Origin: CAZVYN01 sp964631125
GTDB lineage: Bacteria; Eisenbacteria; RBG-16-71-46; CAIMUX01
Assembly: GCA_964631125.1 (NCBI GenBank)
Contig: CAZVYN010000121.1
Coordinates: forward strand, 1 to 6,691
Direction of reading: 5' to 3'
Length of the DNA stretch: 6,691 nt
In this document: piece after piece, positions 1 through 6,202 of the stretch
Layout: every line of letters starts with the position of its first letter
How positions within the stretch are numbered: position 1 is the first letter of the stretch
The notes under the pieces: generated by a model
Told to the model about the DNA's origin: nothing
The model's database searches: none
What the model saw: only the letters and a program-made list of their open reading frames with translations
Position numbers and translations under genes: made by a program

Positions 1-2
1 AT

Positions 3-632
3 CCAGCGCTCCGGTCCGCCTACGTCGAGGCGGCGGACGAGGCGGCGGACGAGGCGGCGGACGAGGCCTCGACCGATTTCCGCGCTGCGCGAGGTGAGGG
101 CCAGACATGGAACCTATCCCTGTCCAGTCGACCGACCGGGGCCGCGGAGCTGCGGTTCGAAGTGCTGAAGGATCTCGGACCGGGTGTCGGCGCATGGCTG
201 GTCGACCCGGAACGGTTCGAGTTGGTCGAGCTCCGAGAGACCTCCCGCTATTCCCTCGAGCCACAGGCCGGGAGCGACCGAGAACTTCTGTTGGTCGTGG
301 GCGCGAAGGCGTTCCTCGACGACCAACTTGCACAGTTCGGTTCGATGCTGTTCGAGGTCTCGACGGCTCGTTCGTTCCCGAACCCGTTCGCCCGCGGTAC
401 TTCGATCGCCTATCGCGTCCGTGAGACCGATCTCGTCTCGGTCACGGTCTACGACGTGACCGGTGCGGTTGTTCGACGGATCTCGCCGGAGCAGCGCCGC
501 GGCCCCGGAGTGCACGTGGTCGCGTGGGACGGACGAGACGCCTCGGGTCGGGATCTCCCGAGCGGCATGTACTTCTACCGAGTCGCGGGTGAGCGCTTCC
601 GGGTCACGAGACCGTTGACGATCTTGAGGTGA
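3..632 (+). CDS. Exported protein with C-terminal FlgD-type Ig-like domain (5' partial)
   Basis: The reading frame is open from base 3 to the TGA at 630-632 with no convincing start, so the gene begins left of the window. A GTG at 162 lies inside the continuous frame and is probably not the start. About 209 residues are visible. First comes a low-complexity stretch with three EAAD repeats, then a beta-rich segment of roughly 80 residues. The last 85 or so residues read FPNPFARGTSIAYRV, VYDVTGAVVRRI, HVVAWDGRDASGRDLPSGMYFYRV. This is the classic pattern of a FlgD_ig domain, the C-terminal module of large secreted or surface proteins in FCB-like bacteria, often linked to type IX-like export. 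The catalytic or adhesive part of the protein is outside the window, so its role is unknown. The domain call is secure; the export route is inference. Confidence 0.85.
   Translation, partial: PALRSAYVEAADEAADEAADEASTDFRAARGEGQTWNLSLSSRPTGAAELRFEVLKDLGPGVGAWLVDPERFELVELRETSRYSLEPQAGSDRELLLVVGAKAFLDDQLAQFGSMLFEVSTARSFPNPFARGTSIAYRVRETDLVSVTVYDVTGAVVRRISPEQRRGPGVHVVAWDGRDASGRDLPSGMYFYRVAGERFRVTRPLTILR
27..67 (+). repeat. 12-bp tandem repeat, three full copies, coding EAAD
   Basis: The unit GAGGCGGCGGAC occurs at 27-38, 39-50 and 51-62, followed by a partial copy. It is in frame with the FlgD-Ig protein and encodes Glu-Ala-Ala-Asp three times. A 12-bp period preserves the frame, so copy number can vary without breaking the protein. 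It probably forms an acidic helical linker. Confidence 0.9.
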
Positions 633-651
633 TCGGGGCGCGCCAGCATCC

Positions 652-1056
652 TCACAACTCGATCACGTTCCCGCCGCCGAGATCGACGACGACGTGCGGT
701 TGGTTGCCGGCGGGGGCGCCTTCTGGCGGCGGGATGGAGAAGCGCACCGTGCCGACCCGCCCGCCGTCTCGAGAGAGTGCGTCGATCGCCTCCCAGAAAG
801 CGGTCTCGGCGACGCGGCCTTCAGCGTAGGTCGGGGTCGTCGATCGTTCCCCGATTCGTGACCTTCGCGAGCGAGGCGCCGTCGGCCGTCAGCAGCGCTC
901 GTAGATAGCATTCGTTCTGTTCCCAGAGGTCGACCCTGTTCGTCGGACGGCGCTGCAGCGCCAATCTGGTTCTGCTGCGTGGCCACGGCCGCTCGACGAG
1001 GATGCGCTGGCCAGCTCCACGCGCCGGAGATCGTAGCTGCGCTCGACTCGAATCAT
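652..1056 (-). pseudogene. Unrecognised gene with two compensating frameshifts, overlapping the aconitase stop
   Basis: An ATG at 1056-1054 overlaps the aconitase TGA as ATGA, typical of translational coupling. It opens with MIRVERSYDLRRVELA. The protein-like sequence then moves to another frame near 1010 (RILVERPW, NRVDLWEQNECYLRALLTAD, ASLAKVTNRGTIDDPDL). It returns to the first frame near 825 (AEGRVAETAFWEAIDALSRD, VGTVRFSIPPPEGA, HVVVDLGGGNVIEL) and stops at TGA 654-652. In the last two segments G or C dominates the third codon position, and both look like real protein, whereas the uninterrupted original frame hits a TGA at 891-889. The net length suits a protein of about 134 residues. 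I do not recognise the family. Two indels imply a pseudogene or sequencing error. The first shift lies close to the 957-984 inverted repeat, a stretch with two rare AGA codons in this frame. Confidence 0.5.
957..984 (+). repeat. Left copy of a 28-bp perfect inverted repeat
   Basis: These 28 bases are the exact reverse complement of 5074-5101. With two substitutions and a one-base gap the similarity continues to 998 here and 5059 there. The other copy encodes the SANLVLLRG core of the AlkA fragment on the minus strand. Here the plus strand would read the same peptide, but it lies opposite the frameshifted minus-strand gene and has no AlkA-like context around it. Confidence 0.9.
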
Positions 1057-1758
1057 GTGCGCGGCTCCGCGCTCGCTTCGCCGACGAGCAACTGTTCGAG
1101 GACGTAGGGCAGGATCCCCCCTGCCGCGAAGTAGGCAGCTTCGATCGGAGTATCGATTCGCACCATGAGTCGCGCCGAGTCCACCCGCCCGTCGCGACGC
1201 TCGATCCCGAGGCGTTCGCTGCCATCGAGACCGAGCGTCTGGCCCGTCACTCCCTCCGGAAATTCGCAAGGCAGGACTCCCATGCCGATCAGGTTCGAGC
1301 GATGGATTCGTTCGAAGCCGCATGCGACGACCGCACGGACCCCGAGCAGGCGTGTGCCCTTGGCGGCCCAGTCGCGTGAGCTCCCCGCACCATAGTCGTT
1401 TCCCCCGATCACGATCAGCGGCGCCCCTTCGGTTCGGTAGCGCTCCGCCGCGTCGTAGATCGTCATGCGCTCGCTGCCGGGCTGGTGGCTCGTCACGCCG
1501 CCCTCGACGCCCGAGACCATCAGGTTCCGGATTCGGACATTGGCGAAGGTTCCTCGGATCATCACCTCGTGGTTCCCGCGACGCGCGCCGTAGCTGTTGA
1601 GGTCCTGGTCTGACAAGTCGTGCTCGCGCAGATAGGCGCCCGCCGCCGACGCCGGCTGGATCGCGCCCGCCGCTGATGTCCGCAGACGACGGCGCACAGA
1701 GCGACGCTTTGAAGAAGCCGCCCGAGGGCAGCTCCAGTTGCTGGCGTAACTCGATCAT
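1053..1758 (-). pseudogene. acnA: Aconitate hydratase remnant: C-terminal swivel domain with a possible N-terminal stub
   Basis: From about 1679 down to TGA 1055-1053 the minus strand encodes domain 4 of aconitase, in the frame whose first ATG is at 1697. Motifs seen are LNSYGARRGNHEVMIRGTFA, MTIYDAAERY, VIGGNDYGAGSSRDWAAKGT (active-site Ser/Arg loop), FERIHRSNLIGMGVLP and GGILPYVLEQLL. The C-terminus is complete. AcnA enzymes are about 890 residues, and only about 205 remain. The whole catalytic core with the three [4Fe-4S] cysteines is missing, so it cannot interconvert citrate and isocitrate. In another frame, ATG 1758 starts MIELRQQLELPSGGFFKASL, which resembles an aconitase N-terminus. 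The two parts would meet around 1675-1700 with a frameshift, where TTDHISPAGAI would be expected. Domain identity is very secure; the N-terminal stub is inference. AcnD is a less likely alternative. Confidence 0.85.
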
Positions 1759-1891
1759 CTGGTGTTTTCTGTGGTTGTGTAAGCGATCACCTTTTTGTGC
1801 GCAGCAGGATCGTACCCAAGCGCGCTGTCGTGCAACCCTCCGACGTCGAGGGGCTCGGTCTCCGCATCCCGGCTGGGCCTCTTGGCTTGGG

Positions 1892-1923
1892 CGGGGATCA
1901 CGCCGGGGATCACGCCGGGGATC
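1892..1923 (+). repeat. 12-bp tandem repeat, about 2.7 copies
   Basis: The unit CGGGGATCACGC occurs at 1892-1903 and 1904-1915, then the first eight bases again at 1916-1923. It is noncoding as far as I can tell. The period matches that of the coding repeat at 27-67 but the sequence differs. Confidence 0.85.
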
Positions 1924-2015
1924 GCCGCGCGGATCTCGCACGGTAAGTAAGCGATGCACCCCGGTATAGCGCCCGAGGTAGCATCTGTCACGAGCTCGCC
2001 GAGAACGGTCAATTC

Positions 2016-2046
2016 GAGCGTGAGCTGGGTCCACCAGCTGGCGCTC
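2016..2046 (+). promoter_or_regulatory. Hairpin just upstream of the AhpD-like gene's ribosome binding site
   Basis: The arms GAGCGTGAGCTGG (2016-2028) and CCAGCTGGCGCTC (2034-2046) pair at 12 of 13 positions, counting one G-U, around a 5-base loop. It ends 8 bases before the AGGAGG at 2055-2060. It lacks a U tract, so it is unlikely to be a terminator. It could be an operator dyad or a 5'-UTR structure affecting translation. The structure is seen; its function is inference. Confidence 0.5.
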
Positions 2047-2065
2047 ACTAGCGCAGGAGGCGCCT

Positions 2066-2422
2066 ATGTCAGAACACGAATGCCTCTACCCTGAGGCGAC
2101 ACGCGAAATGACCGAGCAGCGCAACCGTCTTGCTCCCGGGCCGGCCGAGTCGTTCCGAGCCTTCAGCAAGAGCGTTTTCGCTGACGGAGCTGTTTCCGCC
2201 AAGACAAAGCAGCTGATCGCTGTAGCGGTCGCGCACGTGACGCAGTGTCCCTATTGCATCCGAGGCCATAGTCGGGCCGCCCTGCGGCTCGGTGTGACCG
2301 CTGAGGAGATCATGGAGGCCATTTGGGTGGCCTCGGAGATGCGCGCTGGCGGCGCCCTCGCACACTCCGCGCTGGCGTTGGACGAAATCGTGCACCACCA
2401 AGGCGAGAAGGGCAGCGGCTGA
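2066..2422 (+). CDS. AhpD/carboxymuconolactone decarboxylase-like protein
   Basis: The protein has 118 residues and is intact. A strong AGGAGG at 2055-2060 lies five bases before the ATG. The CMD-family core is clear: KTKQLIAVAVAHVTQCPYCI with C61-P-Y-C64 and H68 (CxxCxxxH), then a helix LGVTAEEIMEAIWVASEMRA and ALAHSALALDE. Members are small helical cytosolic proteins that oligomerise and use the CxxC pair for thiol peroxidase or related redox chemistry; carboxymuconolactone decarboxylases proper lack that pair. In mycobacterial AhpD a glutamate lies 12 residues before the first cysteine; here that position is Q49, so the proton relay may differ. The gene stands alone, 70 bases ahead of the TrpRS remnant on the same strand. 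The family is secure; the substrate is unknown. Confidence 0.9.
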   Translation: MSEHECLYPEATREMTEQRNRLAPGPAESFRAFSKSVFADGAVSAKTKQLIAVAVAHVTQCPYCIRGHSRAALRLGVTAEEIMEAIWVASEMRAGGALAHSALALDEIVHHQGEKGSG

Positions 2423-2492
2423 CGGGGACTCTCATCGTGTCGCAGAACGCGCTCGCCGACCGCGGGCTTTTAGGACCGGCGGTAACCGGACC

Positions 2493-3283
2493 ATGACCGC
2501 AGACAACTACTTGATCGGAATCACGACCACCGGTTCGCCGCACATCGGCAACTACGTCGGTGCAATTCGACCCGGCATCACGGCGAGCACAGATCCATCG
2601 ACCCAGCACTTCTATTTTCTCGTCGACTATCACGCGTTGGCCAAGAACGAGGACCCGGACAAGATCCGTCACTCGACCCTCGAGATCGCGGCCGCCTGGC
2701 CGCCGACATCCTGATGTTCAAAGCAACGCGCGTGACCGTCGGTCAGGACCAGAAGCAGCACGTAGAAATGGCGCGGGACATTGCGCAACGTTTCAACCAC
2801 CGACACCGGGATACCTTCGCGCTGCCGGAGCTGGTGATTGGGGAGACCACCGCCGTGCTCCGAGGCCTCGACGGTCGCAAGATGTCGAAGAGCTATGACA
2901 AGACCATTCCCCTGTTCTGCCCGCCCAATCAGCTCCGCAAGCTCATCATGAAGATCAAGACGAACAGTCTCGAGCCAGGTGAGCCCAAGGACACCAACGA
3001 CAGCACTCTGTTGGACATCTACAAGGCGTTTGTCACGCCTGAGGAAACACGATTGATGGCGGCTCGGTATGCCGATGGCATTGCCTGGGGAGAGGTGAAG
3101 CAGATGCTCTTCGAGTGCATCGACGACCACGTCGCTCCGGCTCGGGCCGAGTTCCAGAGGCTCGTCGATCATCCGGGCCAGGTCGAGGCAGAGCTGAAAA
3201 AGGGGGCCATCCGCGCGCGCAAAATTGCCACGCCCTTCTTGGCCGACATCCGGAAAGCGATCGGGATCCGACCGCTGGGCTAG
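2493..3283 (+). pseudogene. trpS: Tryptophanyl-tRNA synthetase with internal deletion and frameshift
   Basis: The enzyme would charge tRNA-Trp in the cytosol. ATG 2493 starts ITTTGSPHIGNYVGAIRP with the HIGH-type motif PHIGN, then FYFLVDYHALAKNEDPDKI and STLEIAAAW. The frame ends at TGA 2712-2714. A second frame continues from about 2699: LAADILMFKATRVTVGQDQK, HVEMARDIAQRFNH, the KMSKS motif in GLDGRKMSKSYD, and a complete C-terminus to TAG 3281-3283. In family members AAAW and the ADIL motif are separated by about 65-85 residues. All of that is missing, with a frame change at 2691-2705, so active enzyme cannot be made. The junction may lie in a short TGG shared by both sides. The residues resemble the longer TrpRS form of Xanthomonas-like bacteria. 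The gene converges on the next one with a 4-base overlap. Confidence 0.93.
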
Positions 3284-3654
3284 CGCTGGTCGCCAGGGAA
3301 CGACCGGCTCAATGACGGCACCGAGCTCGCCCGGCCCACGCGCGCGTAGACGACTGCGGCGGCAGAGAAGCCGATGGCGACTGCGTTCGCGACCGCTCCC
3401 GCCGAGCGCAGACCTTCGTGGCCGGTGAGGTCGCCGAGCACGCGCGCCAGCAGACCGCCGTGGAGTGCGGCGAGCGCGACGTACAGCACTGGGTGGAACG
3501 GCAGTTCGACGCGCGCAACCGCGAGTCCGGCACGAAACGCCGCGAATTTCGCGACGTCCAGGCGTCCCTCCACGTTCGCGGCCGCGAGCAGCGCGTGCAG
3601 GCGCTCATGGTCCAGTGCAAGATAATCCGTCACGTGCTTCGTTTCAGCGCGCAT
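3280..3654 (-). CDS. Fusion ORF: hemerythrin-like N-terminus joined to membrane-protein C-terminus
   Basis: The ORF encodes 124 residues from ATG 3654. A GGAGG about 9 bases upstream supports this start. Residues 1-44 (VTDYLALDHERLHALLAA, KFAAFRAGL) match the first helices of a hemerythrin/HHE protein, including the first iron-ligand histidine H16 in the LDHERL motif. All later ligands are absent. From residue 45 the character changes abruptly to membrane protein: LPFHPVLYVALAALHGGLLA and GAVANAVAIGFSAAAVVYAR form two hydrophobic segments, resembling the C-terminal helices of an NnrS-like or other heme-associated membrane protein (low confidence). The join stays in frame, so a product is possible, but neither half is complete. 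A deletion spanning two adjacent minus-strand genes is the simplest explanation. It lies downstream of NDH-2 on the same strand with a gap of about 105 bases that holds nothing I recognise. Confidence 0.65.
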   Translation of the reverse strand: MRAETKHVTDYLALDHERLHALLAAANVEGRLDVAKFAAFRAGLAVARVELPFHPVLYVALAALHGGLLARVLGDLTGHEGLRSAGAVANAVAIGFSAAAVVYARVGRASSVPSLSRSFPGDQR

Positions 3655-3760
3655 CTGCTCATTCCTCCAGCGTCCTTCGACCAGAACTCGTCGTGATGCA
3701 CGGTGCAGCCCTCGCGATCGGACCGGAGATTTAGGGACACCCCTAGCTAGCTCCTAGCGA

Positions 3761-5008
3761 TCAATCCGTGATCAACCTCGCGCCACTCTGAAACGTGACG
3801 TAGGCCCAGGCCCACTCGATCATGACGACCAGTCGATTACGGAACCCGATGAGGTAGAAAATATGGACCACGAGCCAGATCAGCCAGGCGAAGAAGCCGC
3901 CGAACCGTAGCCCGCCGATCTCGACGATCGCGAACTTCCGGCCCACCGTGGCCAGGTTGCCCTTGTCGTGATAGCGGAACGGGCCGGTCGGCTCGCCGCC
4001 GATGAGCTTGAGGATATGAGAAGCGATGTACCGTCCCTGTTGCATTGCCACGGGGGCGAGACCGGGAAGCGGTTTGCCGTCCTGCTCGAGCGACGCGGTA
4101 TCTCCCAGGACGAAGACTCGCGGCTCTCCCGGCACTGACAGGTCCGGATTCACTTTCACGCGGCCGGAGCGATCGGTTTCCGTCCCAAGCCATTTCCCCG
4201 CCGGAGAGGCCACCACGCCCGCGGCCCAGATCACGCATCCCGACGCGATCCTGCGGTCCGCGAGGTCAACGCCTCCGGCGTCGATGCGCTGGACCAGGGA
4301 GTCCGTAAGGACCGTGACTCCAAGCCGTCCGAGCTCAAGGGCGGCCCGCTCGGCGAGCTCCGCCGGAAACCCCGAGAGCAGCCTCGGGCTCGCCTCGACC
4401 AGGAGCACTCTCGTCTGGGTGGGATCGATGTGTCGGAAATCGCGGGCCAGCGCCTTGCGGGCCAGTTCCGAGATCGCGCCCGCCAGCTCGACGCCCGTGG
4501 GGCCGCCCCCGACGACGACGAAAGTGAGCAGCTCGTCGCAACGGGCGCGGTCGGCCTCTTTCTCCGCCATCTCGAACGCGAGAAGGATCCGTCGCCGGAT
4601 CGAGGTCGCATCCTGGATCGACTTGAGGCCAGGCGCGAACTCCTCCCACTCGTCGTGCCCGAAGTATCCATGCCTCGCGCCGGTGGCGAGCACGAGGAAG
4701 TCATAGGGCAGCCCGTCTTCCCGGCCGCTCAGCCGCACCCGGCGGTTGGCCAGATCGATTCCCGTTACCTCCGCCAGCAAGACCTCGGTGTTCGCCTGCC
4801 TCCGGAGCACCGACCGAATCGGCATCGCGATATTGGCTGGCGAAAGCCCCGCCGTCGCGACCTGATAGAGCAGGGGCTGAAAGACATGGTGGTTGCTCCG
4901 ATCGACGAGTGTGATCCGCGCCGGGGCGCGATGCAGCGCGCGAGCCGCCCCGAGACCCGCAAACCCCCCACCCACGATGACGATCCTCGGCGCGTTCCCG
5001 TCAGGCAT
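3761..5008 (-). CDS. ndh: Type II NADH:quinone oxidoreductase (NDH-2)
   Basis: The protein has 415 residues, the normal length, and looks intact. It transfers electrons from NADH to membrane quinone with FAD and without proton pumping. Motifs in order: FAD Rossmann loop IVIVGGGFAGLGAARAL (residues 9-25), HHVFQPLLYQVATAGLSP (40-57), LATGAR (107-112), NAD(P)H Rossmann loop FVVVGGGPTGVELAGAI (163-179), VIWAAGV (259-265), second FAD motif VFVLGDTASL (298-307) and the quinone-site segment LAPVAMQQGRYIA (317-329). The C-terminus (374-410, FFAWLIWLVVHIFYLIGF onward) is hydrophobic and amphipathic, as in NDH-2 membrane anchors. No clear Shine-Dalgarno precedes ATG 5008, and an in-frame TGA lies four codons upstream. 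The AlkA stub ends 13 bases before the start, so rearrangement may have removed the native leader. Confidence 0.95.
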   Translation of the reverse strand: MPDGNAPRIVIVGGGFAGLGAARALHRAPARITLVDRSNHHVFQPLLYQVATAGLSPANIAMPIRSVLRRQANTEVLLAEVTGIDLANRRVRLSGREDGLPYDFLVLATGARHGYFGHDEWEEFAPGLKSIQDATSIRRRILLAFEMAEKEADRARCDELLTFVVVGGGPTGVELAGAISELARKALARDFRHIDPTQTRVLLVEASPRLLSGFPAELAERAALELGRLGVTVLTDSLVQRIDAGGVDLADRRIASGCVIWAAGVVASPAGKWLGTETDRSGRVKVNPDLSVPGEPRVFVLGDTASLEQDGKPLPGLAPVAMQQGRYIASHILKLIGGEPTGPFRYHDKGNLATVGRKFAIVEIGGLRFGGFFAWLIWLVVHIFYLIGFRNRLVVMIEWAWAYVTFQSGARLITD

Positions 5009-5020
5009 GTGCGCATGTTC

Positions 5021-5245
5021 TCATAGGACCGCCGAACGGGTGGCGGTGGGAGGGAACACGTCGAGCCGGCCCAGGCCACGCAGCAGAACCAGATTGGCGC
5101 TCCAAGGGCCGATGCTCGGCAGCTTGGTCAAGTACGGGACCGCCTCGGTGCTGCTCAGGCCCGAGAGCTGCTCCTCGGTTACTTCTCCTGCTTCGATCGC
5201 GCGCGCGACGTGGCGGAGCGTCTCGGCCTTCCGAAGACTGAGGCC
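5021..5245 (-). pseudogene. AlkA-family DNA-3-methyladenine glycosylase fragment, truncated at both ends
   Basis: The minus strand reads GLSLRKAETLRHVARAIEAG, EVTEEQLSGLSSTEAVPYLT, KLPSIGPWSANLVLLRGLGR, LDVFPPTATRSAVL and stops at TGA 5023-5021. This is the helix-hairpin-helix core of the AlkA family (LPGIGPWTA..LRGLGRxDVFP), which flips out and removes alkylated bases. About 65 residues of typical sequence remain. The N-terminal part is missing. The family match ends right after DVFP, before the catalytic aspartate normally found a few residues later, and about ten unrelated residues follow. The upstream side joins directly to the cupin stub in a different frame. It cannot be active. Identity is secure. 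Confidence 0.88.
5074..5101 (-). repeat. Right copy of a 28-bp perfect inverted repeat
   Basis: This is the exact reverse complement of 957-984. On the minus strand it encodes SANLVLLRG in the AlkA fragment, where the codons suit the surrounding gene, so this looks like the original copy. Weaker matching continues to 5059. Confidence 0.9.
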
Positions 5246-5444
5246 GCACGCGTCCGCTGAGCGCGTGCACGGAAGCAGTTTCGTTGGCGCGATGCTCCGT
5301 GATGCGAGCGCCGGCCTTCATCACGATGAGGACAATCCGAAGATCGGCCTCGCGCGCCAGCGTGCGCGCGGTATGACCGTCACGCAGGTAGGCGTCTTCC
5401 GATCGCAATTCAGAGTCTGCTGTCGCAAGATCAAAGATGGTCAT
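5244..5444 (-). pseudogene. Cupin-domain protein, N-terminal stub
   Basis: ATG 5444 follows a GGAGAG six bases upstream. The first 67 residues read MTIFDLATADSELRSEDAYL, HTARTLAREADLRIVLIVMK, AGARITEHRANETASVHALS, GRVR. This is the first half of a small cupin barrel: AGARITEH carries the first metal-motif-like histidine, and VHALSGRVR matches the usual V.VLEGRVR strand. The second cupin motif and the rest are missing. After residue 67 the frame runs on as unrelated sequence out of frame over the AlkA fragment and NDH-2 start (to 5001). The join with AlkA sequence is at about 5244-5250. The native function is unknown and the product is probably inactive. Confidence 0.78.
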
Positions 5445-5546
5445 TTCGGGCTCTCCGTTCCTGGTCAGATCGACTGCCGATACCCAAAGAACTCGTGGTC
5501 TTCATTGTAGCCGCCGTGTCCGCCGCCGACGTCGTCAGATTGGGTG

Positions 5547-5572
5547 TTTGTACTCTACAATACAAAGTACTT
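5547..5572. promoter_or_regulatory. AT-rich dyads, probable operator/promoter of the membrane protein-regulator operon
   Basis: Within G+C-rich DNA lies an AT-rich island with nested symmetries: TTTGTA-N8-TACAAA (5547-5566), TTGTA-CTC-TACAA (5548-5560) and the palindrome AAGTACTT (5565-5572). It sits 34-59 bases before the ATG at 5606 and also faces the divergent cupin stub. TACAAT at 5556-5561 could serve as a -10 but no good -35 is visible. Winged-helix regulators bind dyads of this size, so autoregulation by the 6195 gene is a reasonable inference. Confidence 0.55.
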
Positions 5573-5605
5573 GACTGACCCAGGAGACGGGAGGATCTTC
5601 TCTCC

Positions 5606-6202
5606 ATGACGCGCCAAACCGACGAGCCATCCAGCCTCTACGAGCACGCCGCCGAGAACCTTGTCTACATCCGGGACGCGATGGAGCGCGCCGGGTCCTT
5701 CACGGCGGTGCCGGGCTGGGGAGGCGTGATCATGGGGCTGACGGGAGCCGCGGCGGCGATCATCGCCGCAGGGCAGGACGCGCGGGACGCGTGGCTCGTC
5801 ACCTGGCTGGCCGCGGCGGTGATCGCTTTCACCGTGGGAGTGGTGGCGGTTCTGCTCAAATCGCGCGAAGCTGGCGCGCCGTTCCTTTCGCGGCCCGCGC
5901 GGCAGTTCGCCCTCAGTTTCTCGCCCGCCATTCTGGCCGGGGCGCTCCTGACCGCCGCGCTCGTCCGCGCCGAGCTTCACTCGCTTCTTCCAGGTGTGTG
6001 GCTCCTGCTCTGCGGCGCGGCCGTCGTCGCCGGCGGCGCTTTCTCGGTGCGCATCATCCCGTTGATGGGACTCTTCTTCCTCTTTCTCGGAACGATCGCG
6101 CTGTTCAGCTCTCCCTTGATCGGTGATGTCTGCCTCGGCCTCGGATTCGGCGCCCTTCACATCGTCGTCGGAGCGATTATCGCGAGGCGGTACGGTGGGT
6201 AA
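5606..6202 (+). CDS. Six-helix membrane protein, first gene of a two-gene operon
   Basis: The protein has 198 residues and is intact. GGGAGG at 5589-5594 lies 11 bases before the ATG, a slightly long spacing. The N-terminus is cytosolic-looking and amphipathic (ENLVYIRDAMERAGSFTAVP), then GWGGVIMGLTGAAAAIIAAG opens the first of about six hydrophobic segments (roughly 36-56, 64-85, 104-125, 129-148, 151-168, 175-194). There is no signal peptide and no catalytic motif. The segment with MERAGSFTAVPGWGGV recalls uncharacterised inner-membrane proteins paired with small winged-helix regulators, but I cannot name the family. The 3' end overlaps the regulator start by 8 bases, which predicts co-translation. 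It is presumably controlled by its partner through the dyads at 5547-5572. The function is unknown. Confidence 0.85.
   Translation: MTRQTDEPSSLYEHAAENLVYIRDAMERAGSFTAVPGWGGVIMGLTGAAAAIIAAGQDARDAWLVTWLAAAVIAFTVGVVAVLLKSREAGAPFLSRPARQFALSFSPAILAGALLTAALVRAELHSLLPGVWLLLCGAAVVAGGAFSVRIIPLMGLFFLFLGTIALFSSPLIGDVCLGLGFGALHIVVGAIIARRYGG

Larger units (their letters stand above)
1759..2065. other. Intergenic block between divergent aconitase remnant and AhpD-like gene
   Basis: This is about 300 bases without a supported gene. A minus-strand frame of 97 codons (2048-1755) is open, but it resembles no protein I know, contains the 12-bp repeat, and reads into an A/T-richer stretch (about 1758-1800) more like promoter DNA. 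If aconitase was once intact, its promoter should be near 1760-1850. I see no strong -35/-10 pair on either strand. Supported contents are the 12-bp repeat, the hairpin and the ribosome binding site of the next gene. Confidence 0.5.

Noticed and set aside
107..424. Plus-strand ORF overlapping the FlgD-Ig gene
   Set aside because: It is out of frame with a clear FlgD-type domain and is an Arg-rich shadow.
889..2034. Long minus-strand open frame of 381 codons
   Set aside because: It runs through the aconitase domain out of frame, is very Arg-rich and resembles no protein. Only its parts at about 1758-1690 (aconitase N-terminal stub) and 1056-1010 (start of the next gene) look meaningful.
1755..2048. 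Minus-strand open frame of 97 codons upstream of aconitase
   Set aside because: It contains the 12-bp repeat, no recognisable domain and no ribosome binding site. It is more likely leader DNA, though its stop overlaps the ATG at 1758 in an ATGA arrangement.
4026..4706. Plus-strand open frame of 226 codons
   Set aside because: It is antisense to NDH-2, whose motifs are unambiguous. The Ser/Arg/Pro-rich product is a shadow.
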